This document shows, in pieces, positions 1 through 4,977 of a stretch of 5,170 nucleotides of DNA; within the stretch, counting starts at the first letter, position 1; each line of letters starts with the position of its first letter. Location of the stretch: the NCBI GenBank assembly GCA_030705665.1, contig JAUZQA010000324.1, forward strand, positions 1-5,170. Reading direction: 5' to 3'. Origin of the DNA: Bacillota bacterium. Its GTDB lineage: Bacteria > Bacillota > Bacilli > Bacillales_B > DSM-18226. The notes below the pieces were generated by a model. It ran no database searches. It saw only the letters and a program-made list of their open reading frames with translations, and was not told the origin of the DNA. The translations under genes were made by a program, and so were the position numbers.

Positions 1-15
1 CAAACTCTCCAATAA
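1..15 (-). rRNA. 16S rRNA, 5' end only (cut by window edge)
   Basis: Read on the minus strand, the first 15 bases give TTATTGGAGAGTTTG. This is the conserved 5' end of bacterial 16S rRNA: AGAGTTTG is the start of the universal 27F primer site, which begins at E. coli position 8, so the mature 5' end falls near window position 15. The rest of the gene lies outside the window to the left. The leader, boxA and tandem promoters just upstream support the call even though so little of the gene is present. Confidence 0.9.
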
Positions 16-132
16 GAGTATGAGTTAGCTCATAAATGTTACGTTGGCTAGTGATTACTTGAATCACTATTATTTTATTGTTGACGTTTTTGTTTGTTTA
101 GTTTTCAAAGAACAATCATTTGTCTTAGCGAC
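16..132 (-). other. 16S rRNA transcribed leader
   Basis: This is the pre-rRNA leader between the P2 start region and the mature 16S 5' end. It holds a boxA (100-114) and two small hairpins. One has a 7-bp stem AGTGATT/AATCACT (50-56 with 62-68). The other has a 6-bp stem TATGAG/CTCATA (19-24 with 29-34) immediately upstream of the mature 5' end, a plausible place for 5' processing. The processing role is inferred from known Bacillus rRNA maturation and is not shown by the sequence. Confidence 0.75.
100..114 (-). promoter_or_regulatory. rRNA boxA antitermination site
   Basis: The minus strand reads TGTTCTTTGAAAACT, the Bacillus form of the rRNA boxA element bound by NusB/NusE (S10) to prevent premature termination in rRNA operons. 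It sits about 85 bases before the mature 16S 5' end and downstream of P2, where boxA is expected. Confidence 0.8.
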
Positions 133-139
133 ATTTATT

Positions 140-168
140 ATCTTAACACACCAATTCGTTGTTGTCAA
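140..168 (-). promoter_or_regulatory. rRNA operon promoter P2 (sigma-A)
   Basis: The minus strand has a perfect -35 TTGACA (168-163), a 17-base spacer and a -10 TAAGAT (145-140). The region just upstream is rich in A/T runs (about 175-210), like an UP element. A G lies eight bases after the -10 (near 132). Initiation with GTP is known for Bacillus rRNA promoters, so this is a plausible start site, but the exact base is inferred. Confidence 0.85.
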
Positions 169-230
169 CTTCTACGAAAAATATTTGGTTTTAAATATTT
201 TATTTGAGCTGTTAACGAATCAGCTTTATT

Positions 231-259
231 ACTATAACATCGTTTTTGTGATCCTGCAA
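231..259 (-). promoter_or_regulatory. rRNA operon promoter P1 (sigma-A)
   Basis: The minus strand has a -35 TTGCAG (259-254), a 17-base spacer and a -10 TATAGT (236-231), followed by AATAAAG. The same AATAAA follows the P2 -10. The -10 elements of P1 and P2 are 91 bases apart, similar to the tandem P1/P2 arrangement of Bacillus subtilis rRNA operons. A G near 224 is a candidate +1. Confidence 0.75.
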
Positions 260-302
260 CAAGAATTTTTTAAAACATAGTCTTTAGTTCATTTCTTTGC
301 CA

Positions 303-352
303 AACAAAAAAAGAAGCCTTGAGATAAACTTGTACATAGCTTCTCAAAGGCT
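303..352 (-). terminator. Rho-independent terminator upstream of the rRNA operon
   Basis: On the minus strand, AGCCTTTGAGA (352-342) pairs with TCTCAAGGCT (324-315), leaving one bulged base and a 17-base loop, followed by TCTTTTTTTG. That is a hairpin plus U-tract in the direction of the rRNA operon, ending about 45 bases before the P1 -35. It would stop leftward transcripts before P1. No convincing minus-strand gene lies directly in front of it; the hydrolase gene at 880-1416 has its own terminator. Confidence 0.75.
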
Positions 353-505
353 CACAAAATATTTATAAAAGGGGGTCTTGAAAAAAGGCATTCACCTTCA
401 TTCCCTATCCTACTCGATTAACCTTAACAAATTATTAACTTTATTTCTTGCAATACCCTTTTGTAGTTTAATATGTTAATAATATTGTAAAAATCCATTC
501 GTCTG
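353..505. other. AT-rich intergenic stretch, no supported gene
   Basis: Between the rRNA-side terminator and the promoter region of the small membrane protein I see no gene. On the minus strand there are two overlapping tiny reading frames (12 and 15 codons) starting near 400, ending just before or within the terminator, and without a well-spaced ribosome binding site for the 12-codon one. They could be chance or belong to a short terminated RNA. No clear minus-strand promoter was found for such an RNA. Confidence 0.4.
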
Positions 506-519
506 TATACATGTATAAT
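506..519 (+). promoter_or_regulatory. Possible promoter -10 overlapped by a palindrome
   Basis: A consensus -10 TATAAT (514-519) lies 55 bases upstream of the ATG at 574. No good -35 stands 16-18 bases before it; TTGTAA at 485-490 is too far away. A perfect 12-bp palindrome, TATACATGTATA (506-517), overlaps the -10 and could be a repressor operator. Both roles are inferred from position only. Confidence 0.35.
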
Positions 520-573
520 AGGTTAGAATAACAGTACATATAAAAATACTTCTGTTTAAAAGGGCGGAATGAA

Positions 574-762
574 ATGGTAAATAAAATTATTGTGATTCTC
601 CATATAGTTGTACTTGGAATCATTGTTGCTGGTACTGTCCATTTCAAGAGTACCAATGCAATCATATCTGTTGGAACCATTTTCTTCACAGGTTGTTTAG
701 CATTATATAATACTATTAATAGAATGTTAGATAAACAAGAAGAACATATCTCAAATCGTTAA
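574..762 (+). CDS. Small two-helix membrane protein, function unknown
   Basis: The product has 62 residues and I do not recognise its family. Two hydrophobic segments, about residues 4-23 and 28-46, are long enough to span the membrane and are joined by a short polar turn (HFKSTN). The tail, about 47-62, is charged (RMLDKQEEH) and probably cytoplasmic, giving a small hairpin membrane protein with both ends inside. The ATG at 574 is supported by AGGGCGG at 561-567, six bases upstream. An ATG at 569 is closed by a stop after three codons and is rejected. The gene stands alone, divergent from the rRNA operon and convergent with the hydrolase gene, and is followed by a weak hairpin. A 73-codon minus-strand frame across it (468-689) lacks comparable support. 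The plus-strand frame is the better candidate, but coding is not proven. Confidence 0.62.
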   Translation: MVNKIIVILHIVVLGIIVAGTVHFKSTNAIISVGTIFFTGCLALYNTINRMLDKQEEHISNR

Positions 763-794
763 CAGAGGCAGTTTACATACCTCGTCTGTTTTCT
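761..794 (+). terminator. Weak rho-independent terminator
   Basis: AACAGA (761-766) pairs with TCTGTT (785-790), with further imperfect G-C pairs inside, followed by a T-rich run TTTTCT. It begins inside the stop codon of the 62-residue protein gene. The stem is short and imperfect, so the call is tentative. Confidence 0.42.
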
Positions 795-819
795 CAGTAA
801 ATGTTGTTTTTAACATTGA

Positions 820-866
820 ATTTTGAAAAAGCAAAGACAGCCCATGGGTAACAAACTCTTGGGCTG
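820..866 (-). terminator. Rho-independent terminator of the hydrolase gene
   Basis: CAGCCCA (838-844) and TGGGCTG (860-866) form a perfect 7-bp stem. Read on the minus strand the hairpin is followed by TCTTTGCTTTTTC, a T-rich tract, and it begins 13 bases after the stop codon at 880. The plus-strand side is also fairly T-rich (CTTCTCTTTC), so it may act in both directions. Confidence 0.65.
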
Positions 867-879
867 CTTCTCTTTCAAT

Positions 880-1416
880 TTATTTCACCAGTTTAAGGAT
901 CGTTTTAAAATGTGGATGCTCTGCTGTTTGCAGAAGCTCATATAAAATCATTTCGGTACTTGTTGGCAAGATCCCGAGAGCCTGCATTTTTGCCAGCCCG
1001 ATCTCTCTATTTGCCTTTGTACGTGAAGATACCGCATCGGCAACGGTTTCAACCTCAAGTCCCTGTTCCTTCAGCTGCCTAGCAGTTTGATATACACAAA
1101 TATGGGTTTCAACACCTGTAAGGATAAATTGTGTACGGCCGCTTGCTTTAACTGCCTCTTTAAAGGCCTCATCATTGAATGCACTAAATGCCTTTTTAGC
1201 AATAGGCTGTCCTTGCATATGCTGGGAGATTTCGAGTGTTGTTCCACCTAAAAGACTTGGAATTTGTTCAAGCCATAAAATTGGTACTTCCAGTGCCTTC
1301 ATCGCTTGTACAAGCTTTGATACATTTTGAATTACGGTTTCACTCTCATCCACAATTTGCGCCAGCTTACCTTGTACATCTATAACAACAAGACAAGCAT
1401 TTTCAACTGTAAACAT
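880..1416 (-). CDS. Isochorismatase-family cysteine hydrolase (YcaC/ISOC2-like)
   Basis: The product is a 178-residue cytoplasmic hydrolase of the isochorismatase-like fold, complete for the small single-domain members. The family triad is visible: D13 in VVIDVQGKL, K74 in AKKAFSAF and C107 in GVETHICVYQTA. The GVETH..C motif is followed by VADAVSSR (about 124-131) and a C-terminal STEMILYELL...HPHFK segment, which resembles YcaC and eukaryotic ISOC1/ISOC2 proteins more than nicotinamidases or the EntB-type enzyme. The metal-binding D/H set typical of nicotinamidase is not evident, so substrate cannot be assigned; members of this subgroup mostly have no established physiological substrate. 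The start at 1416 is fixed by AAAGGAGGG (1430-1422), five bases upstream. The gene is alone on its strand, with a terminator just downstream and a possible promoter at 1465-1493. Confidence 0.93.
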   Translation of the reverse strand: MFTVENACLVVIDVQGKLAQIVDESETVIQNVSKLVQAMKALEVPILWLEQIPSLLGGTTLEISQHMQGQPIAKKAFSAFNDEAFKEAVKASGRTQFILTGVETHICVYQTARQLKEQGLEVETVADAVSSRTKANREIGLAKMQALGILPTSTEMILYELLQTAEHPHFKTILKLVK

Positions 1417-1464
1417 TTAAGCCCTCCTTTTTTGTGCATAAGTTAATCATTCTGAATCTTCCCT

Positions 1465-1493
1465 AAGATATCATAATATAGACGTTATTTGAA
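1465..1493 (-). promoter_or_regulatory. Possible sigma-A promoter for the hydrolase gene
   Basis: On the minus strand TTCAAA (1493-1488) and TATCTT (1470-1465) are separated by 17 bases and lie about 50 bases before the ATG at 1416. Each hexamer matches the consensus at four of six positions. In AT-rich DNA such matches are common, so this is only a candidate. Confidence 0.3.
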
Positions 1494-1533
1494 GAAAGTA
1501 CACCTTAGAGTTTTTTCTAGTTTAGAGTGTCAC

Positions 1534-1728
1534 TTAAGAAATTAATTTATTTTCGACAGGTTCTTCCCCGGTCCAATATTTCTTATGCTGATCCCCCCTT
1601 TTTTCTAGGATAAAATTACTCCTAAATAATTTTTAAACTATTCTTCATATTACTATTTTCATAACACCAATGAACTATTGCAAGAGCGATATAGCAATAT
1701 TAGTCGAAGTATTCAATAATCGTGTCAT
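1534..1728 (-). pseudogene. Probable frameshifted remnant of a small unknown gene
   Basis: Three consecutive minus-strand pieces read like one protein but change frame. An ATG at 1728 gives MTRLLNTSTNIAI, then that frame runs to a stop at 1677-1675. The next frame gives ALAIVHWCYENSNMKN followed by SLKII and a stop. From about 1635 the first frame resumes with RSNFILEKR, then GDQHKKYWTGEEPVENK, and ends in LIS and TAA at 1536-1534. The last piece has no usable start codon of its own and is preceded in frame by stops. This suggests an intact gene of roughly 60-65 codons that suffered two compensating indels. I do not recognise the family. Alternatives are chance reading frames in non-coding DNA, or sequencing errors in a live gene. 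No convincing ribosome binding site precedes the ATG. Confidence 0.42.
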
Positions 1729-1800
1729 TCTTTAGCGAAGAGTTATTATTTCTAAAAAGTGGTTATCCCCTTAAAATGAAATTGTTAGACAAAAAACATT

Positions 1801-1806
1801 AGGGGG
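1801..1806 (+). promoter_or_regulatory. Ribosome binding site setting a TTG start
   Basis: AGGGGG lies eight bases before the TTG at 1815. The following residues (RKSKK and a hydrophobic run) form a textbook signal-peptide start, and the next in-frame ATG is far inside the mature protein. The TTG is therefore the start codon. Confidence 0.8.
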
Positions 1807-1814
1807 TCATATTA

Positions 1815-3296
1815 TTGCGAAAAAGCAAAAAGGTTATAACGCTCGTAGCCAGCAGTTTCGTTGCACTCTCTCTATCATCTTTTAATCTTCAAGCTTCTGC
1901 TACTTCACCTACAAAAAGCTATCTCATCGCTTACAAACAATCATCATTACCTACTGCCTATCAAACAGACATTAAGAATGCCGGAGGAGAAGTGATTAAT
2001 GCCATTCCGGAAATCGGGGGTTTAGAGGTTCGTTCATCAAATCCTACTTTTCTCAGTAATTTAAAGTCTAATTCTAGCATTATTGCGGCAAATGCAGAAA
2101 TGCACTATAAACTGGATGACGAACAACCAGCTGCAGCTGACGGAAAGCCTGTAACCCTTACCCCCGATCAGGATGGTACATATTGGAGCTCACAGTGGGA
2201 TATTCAGCATTTAACGAACAAGGGGAAATCGTTTGCCATAGAGTCAGGCGGCACCGAAACAAACGGAAAAGTCACACATAAGGCCATTGTCGGAGTGATC
2301 GACACAGGGATTGATGCCGATCACCCAGACCTTAAGGCAAACTATGTTGGAGGGAAAAGCTTCGTTCCAATAGGGGGCTACAGCGGAAATGATTCTTCTG
2401 AAAAGGGCAATCCGGCAGACGTACGGGATCGTGAAGGTCATGGCACACACGTCGCCGGTTCCATTGCGGGGAATGGGAAAATTAAGGGGGTTGGGCCAGA
2501 TCTGGGAATCAGGGCTTATCGTATCTTTGACAGTTCCGGAAGCGCTCCAACTGGACCGATTGTTAGCGCAATGATTCAAGCCGCAAAAGATAAAGTAGAC
2601 GTTGTAAATATGTCCCTTGGCGGCTACGATAATTTAAAATATGATTTCAGCGGCTCAAGCTATAGCGATATTGCAGATGTATTACTCTGGAAGCGCGCCA
2701 TCAAATATGCCGTAAATAATAATGTAACCATTGTAGTCGCTGCCGGCAATGAATCACTAAATTATGCTGATAAAAAATCACTTACTGATTATTTAAATAC
2801 TAATTACGGTGATACAAACCTTGTCTTTAAAGGCGTTACAATTGAAACACCGGGTGGCCTTCCAGGCGTTATTACTGTATCGTCCACCAATAAATGGTCC
2901 ACTGATCAGCTGGCATTTTATTCAAACTATGGGAATAGCTTTATTACTGTAGCGGCACCAGGCGGAGATAATGGACCTTTATATGCTAAAACTACTAATT
3001 TGAATGATCGTGACTTTACCTACCGTTCGTTGTCAACCTGGCCGACTTATTTGGATCCTTATTTTACGACAATAGATCCTCAGCATCCTGGCTATGCGTA
3101 CCTACACGGAACCTCAATGGCTTCTCCAAAGGTTGCCGGAATTGCGGGAGTCATCAAAGCGGCTCATCCGGACTATAAACCAGCCCAGGTCGAGGCCCTT
3201 ATCGAAAAGACCGCAATAGACTATGGCAAACCAGGTCATGATGAATACTTTGGTGCCGGTGAAGCAAATGCATATACTGCTTTAACCGGGAAGTAA
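1815..3296 (+). CDS. Secreted subtilisin-like serine protease (peptidase family S8)
   Basis: The product is a 493-residue extracellular endopeptidase. Residues 1-29 form a Sec signal peptide (basic RKSKK, hydrophobic core, cleavage after QASA). About 34-100 look like an I9-type propeptide (KSYLIAYKQ..., GGEVINAIPEIGGLEV) that would chaperone and inhibit the enzyme before self-cleavage. The catalytic domain, about 125-490, carries D163 (VIDTG), H209 (GHGTHVAG), oxyanion N312 (AAGNES) and S434 (HGTSMASP), so all key residues are intact. Sequence around GVGPDLGIRAYRIF and the inserts near 313-345 and 388-428 recall NisP/EpiP-like lantibiotic leader peptidases and related Bacillus S8 proteases. 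There is no LPXTG anchor or C-terminal domain, so it should be released to the medium. It uses a TTG start, is monocistronic, and ends in a strong hairpin. No lantibiotic genes are nearby, so a general or unknown substrate is more likely. Confidence 0.96.
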   Translation: MRKSKKVITLVASSFVALSLSSFNLQASATSPTKSYLIAYKQSSLPTAYQTDIKNAGGEVINAIPEIGGLEVRSSNPTFLSNLKSNSSIIAANAEMHYKLDDEQPAAADGKPVTLTPDQDGTYWSSQWDIQHLTNKGKSFAIESGGTETNGKVTHKAIVGVIDTGIDADHPDLKANYVGGKSFVPIGGYSGNDSSEKGNPADVRDREGHGTHVAGSIAGNGKIKGVGPDLGIRAYRIFDSSGSAPTGPIVSAMIQAAKDKVDVVNMSLGGYDNLKYDFSGSSYSDIADVLLWKRAIKYAVNNNVTIVVAAGNESLNYADKKSLTDYLNTNYGDTNLVFKGVTIETPGGLPGVITVSSTNKWSTDQLAFYSNYGNSFITVAAPGGDNGPLYAKTTNLNDRDFTYRSLSTWPTYLDPYFTTIDPQHPGYAYLHGTSMASPKVAGIAGVIKAAHPDYKPAQVEALIEKTAIDYGKPGHDEYFGAGEANAYTALTGK

Positions 3297-3299
3297 CAA

Positions 3300-3333
3300 A
3301 ACAAATGCCCGTCCGATATGACGGGCATTTGTT
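3300..3333. terminator. Bidirectional terminator between convergent genes
   Basis: A perfect 14-bp stem pairs AACAAATGCCCGTC (3300-3313) with GACGGGCATTTGTT (3320-3333) around a 6-base loop. It lies just after the protease stop codon. On the plus strand the 3' arm ends in TTTGTT; on the minus strand it ends in TTTGTTTTGTT. It can therefore close both the protease gene and the convergent gene ending at 3383. The U-tract is richer in the minus direction. Confidence 0.85.
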
Positions 3334-3382
3334 CGTTAAAATTTCTTCCATTAAGAGACGTATTGTGACCAAAAACCTCACT

Positions 3383-3898
3383 CTATTTTTTCCGGTAATT
3401 CATATTGAGCAATCTTCGAAGGTAAACCAATGAATCACTCCGTCCATTATCATATTTATATCCCAGACAAAGTAGTAAGGCGTCGTCAAACGTATAGGCA
3501 AACTTAGGAAGAATTTTGTAATTTAAAAATGGTGCATAATATATTTCATTATTTTTCGTACGAACTTTTGCAATTTGATAATCGACCATTTCCCAGATTT
3601 CTTCAACCATATAACTAGAAAGTGCCTTTTTAATAGGTTTTAATCGATCCTCCCTTACCTTATATTTGTTAGCTATAGAGTGATCCTCTTTTAAATCTTG
3701 ATCAAAATTTTCATTATTTTTTTCTCTCACTATTTTCGTTTCCGTTTTCGTTGGAGTTAATGAAAGTTCATTTTCCTTAAGCATATATGTCTTGTCTCTT
3801 TTTTCATTATAAACCGTATAGATCTCTGTAAGTTTGTTATAGCCATGTACGGTAACCTCTTCACCATGATAATAGGCCGTTTGTAATATCCTAAACAT
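3383..3898 (-). CDS. Hypothetical protein, 171 residues
   Basis: I do not recognise this protein. It has no signal peptide or membrane segment and is probably cytoplasmic. Residues 1-47 alternate hydrophobic and polar positions (AYYHGEEVTVHGY, EIYTVYN, TYMLKENEL), suggesting a small beta-barrel of SH3/KOW kind; this is inference from pattern only. A charged, low-complexity linker spans about 48-80 (many K, E, T, N, D). The remainder, 81-171, looks like a second folded domain with a helix near 97-112, a strand-rich KVRTKNNEIYYAPFLNYKI, and a C-terminal FDDALLLCLGYKYD...LVYLRRLL. The ATG at 3898 has only a weak upstream purine run, so the start is uncertain. A promoter candidate lies at 3925-3954, and it is separated from the membrane protein gene by a terminator, so it is probably monocistronic. 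Confidence 0.8.
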   Translation of the reverse strand: MFRILQTAYYHGEEVTVHGYNKLTEIYTVYNEKRDKTYMLKENELSLTPTKTETKIVREKNNENFDQDLKEDHSIANKYKVREDRLKPIKKALSSYMVEEIWEMVDYQIAKVRTKNNEIYYAPFLNYKILPKFAYTFDDALLLCLGYKYDNGRSDSLVYLRRLLNMNYRKK

Positions 3899-3924
3899 TC
3901 TCTTTAACCATCTTTCATTTTCAA

Positions 3925-3954
3925 TTTATACGATCTTTTTTATGTAAAAATCAA
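3925..3954 (-). promoter_or_regulatory. Likely sigma-A promoter of the 171-residue protein gene
   Basis: The minus strand has TTGATT (3954-3949), an 18-base spacer and TATAAA (3930-3925), 26 bases before the ATG at 3898. It lies between the upstream gene's terminator and this gene, where a promoter is needed. Confidence 0.5.
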
Positions 3955-3975
3955 ACCGCATTTCATGCAGTCAGT

Positions 3976-4018
3976 CTAAAAGAAAAGCTCCAGTACCTCA
4001 AAAGATACTGCAGCTTTT
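3976..4018 (-). terminator. Rho-independent terminator after the membrane protein gene
   Basis: AAAAGCT (3983-3989) pairs with AGCTTTT (4012-4018); after one C/C mismatch, CAGTA (3991-3995) pairs with TACTG (4006-4010). Read on the minus strand the hairpin ends in GCTTTTCTTTTAG, a T-rich tail. It starts about 20 bases after the stop codon at 4039. Confidence 0.75.
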
Positions 4019-4038
4019 ATCACATTGGAGTGAAGCGA

Positions 4039-4779
4039 TTACGCAGATTGCTTTTCTCTTCTTTTTGCACGGACGTCCTTTTGATCTGATTTTGCTACTC
4101 TAAAAAATAGGATCAGTCCAGCATTAAACATGAGCGTCCATACAAGGGCAAATCTATTACCGCTAAAATAGATTCCAATAATAGGAACCAAAAGAAAGAT
4201 GAAACCTTTCAAATAATAATTTACCTTTGGATTTACAGCCATTAATACGGAAATAATCATAAGTACTGAAGATATTAGATTATTCCCCAAGAAGGTTTGG
4301 CTCGTATAATTTATGTAGAAGTAATAACCAAACGATCCTAAAATCGCAAATAAGGAAAGATAAAATCGCAAAAACGAACTTTTATGAAATAGAATCCAAA
4401 CGGCAATAAAATTAATCCCAACACATATACCAATGACGATTAATGTGTGATTAAACGTACCCATTGGATCTTTCATAAAGTTCAAAATGAATCTGAAGTT
4501 AAAAAAAATAGCCACTACTGCTATTATCCTTAAAACTATTTTTACCCTTGGCATCTTAACTTTCATTTTCTTGCTTGACGATCTGGATTTGGATCTGGTT
4601 GGGGCGAGTTCTTCCGCTTCGCCCTCTCCATCAGCTTTTTTCATATCCATCGCCCTATCATTGTTTCTTTTTTCTCTCTCTGCCCTTTTTGCTTCTAGTC
4701 TAGATGGATACTTTCTCTCTTTATATTCTTCGTCATTTTCTTTTTCTAATTGATTATCTGAATTCGAATAAAAATCCAA
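4039..4779 (-). CDS. Six-helix membrane protein with charged cytoplasmic head, unknown function
   Basis: The product has 246 residues and I do not recognise its family. Residues 1-80 are strongly hydrophilic, first mixed-charge and probably helical (EKENDEEYKERK, RLEAKRAEREKR), then an acidic patch (DGEGEAEEL) and a basic serine-rich stretch (RSKSRSSSKKMKVK). About six hydrophobic segments follow, near 81-100, 112-131, 137-157, 166-183, 187-205 and 208-227. The tail is basic (DVRAKRREKQ). Basic residues at both ends and an even number of segments place both ends in the cytoplasm. The start is TTG at 4779, supported by GAGGTGG (4793-4787) seven bases upstream. No enzymatic motif is visible. 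The gene is followed by its own terminator and preceded by one, so it is a single-gene unit. Confidence 0.85.
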   Translation of the reverse strand: MDFYSNSDNQLEKENDEEYKERKYPSRLEAKRAEREKRNNDRAMDMKKADGEGEAEELAPTRSKSRSSSKKMKVKMPRVKIVLRIIAVVAIFFNFRFILNFMKDPMGTFNHTLIVIGICVGINFIAVWILFHKSSFLRFYLSLFAILGSFGYYFYINYTSQTFLGNNLISSVLMIISVLMAVNPKVNYYLKGFIFLLVPIIGIYFSGNRFALVWTLMFNAGLILFFRVAKSDQKDVRAKRREKQSA

Positions 4780-4786
4780 TGCCGAT

Positions 4787-4793
4787 CCACCTC
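4787..4793 (-). promoter_or_regulatory. Ribosome binding site setting a TTG start
   Basis: GAGGTGG on the minus strand is a strong match to the anti-Shine-Dalgarno sequence, seven bases before the TTG at 4779. There is no ATG in frame at a suitable distance, so the TTG is chosen. Confidence 0.8.
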
Positions 4794-4810
4794 AAAAAAA
4801 TTTTTTTATC

Positions 4811-4816
4811 ATTATA
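4811..4816 (-). promoter_or_regulatory. Candidate -10 element for the membrane protein gene
   Basis: A consensus TATAAT lies on the minus strand 32 bases before the TTG start. No recognisable -35 stands 16-18 bases upstream. An inverted repeat AAGTTGT/ACAACTT (4831-4837, 4855-4861) occupies the -20 to -50 region and might bind a regulator. The role is inferred. Confidence 0.4.
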
Positions 4817-4919
4817 ACGTATTTTGATAAAAGTTGTTGTTTCCTTGCACTTTTACAACTTCAACCTATAGTTTACTAATTTATTTATAATATTAAAGGT
4901 ACAAAAGCCACACTTTCGT

Positions 4920-4957
4920 AAAAAAACCGAGAGGCTTCAATACAGAAGGCTCTCGGT
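4920..4957 (-). terminator. Strong rho-independent terminator of the DUF5661-like gene
   Basis: On the minus strand an 8-bp stem ACCGAGAG/CTCTCGGT (4957-4950 with 4933-4926), then a G/G position and a further CTTC/GAAG pairing, is followed by a run of seven T. It starts about 20 bases after the stop codon at 4978. Confidence 0.88.
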
Positions 4958-4977
4958 GAATCAGATTTAAAGCATGC

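Larger units (their letters stand above)
1417..1814. other. 398-base divergent intergenic region
   Basis: This gap separates the divergent hydrolase and protease genes. It holds the hydrolase ribosome binding site and a candidate promoter, the apparent gene remnant at 1534-1728, and the protease ribosome binding site. TTAGAGT occurs twice as a direct repeat (1505-1511 and 1522-1528). An inverted repeat TATTGC/GCAATA (1676-1681, 1694-1699) lies inside the remnant. I could not find a convincing promoter for the protease. Confidence 0.6.

Noticed and set aside
44..280. Plus-strand 78-codon open frame
   Set aside because: It lies across the minus-strand rRNA leader and promoters P1/P2, has no ribosome binding site, and reads as AT-rich noise.
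468..689. Minus-strand 73-codon open frame
   Set aside because: It overlaps the plus-strand 62-residue protein gene in antisense, needs a GTG start without a good ribosome binding site, and runs through the probable promoter region of that gene.
800..817. Hairpin AATGTT/AACATT between convergent genes
   Set aside because: The 6-bp AT-rich stem is too weak to be a terminator on its own, and better hairpins flank it on both sides.
1676..1699. Inverted repeat TATTGC/GCAATA as a possible operator for the protease
   Set aside because: The arms are only 6 bp and lie inside the apparent gene remnant, over 100 bases from the protease start with no promoter beside them.
2244..2579. Minus-strand 111-codon and plus-strand 61-codon frames inside the protease gene
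   Set aside because: Both are out-of-frame shadows of a protease with intact catalytic motifs in this same stretch.
3199..3381. Minus-strand 60-codon frame
   Set aside because: It runs through the perfect 14-bp terminator and the 3' end of the protease gene.
4487..4753. Plus-strand 88-codon frame rich in serine and leucine
   Set aside because: It is antisense to the charged head of the membrane protein; its odd composition follows from the complementary codons.
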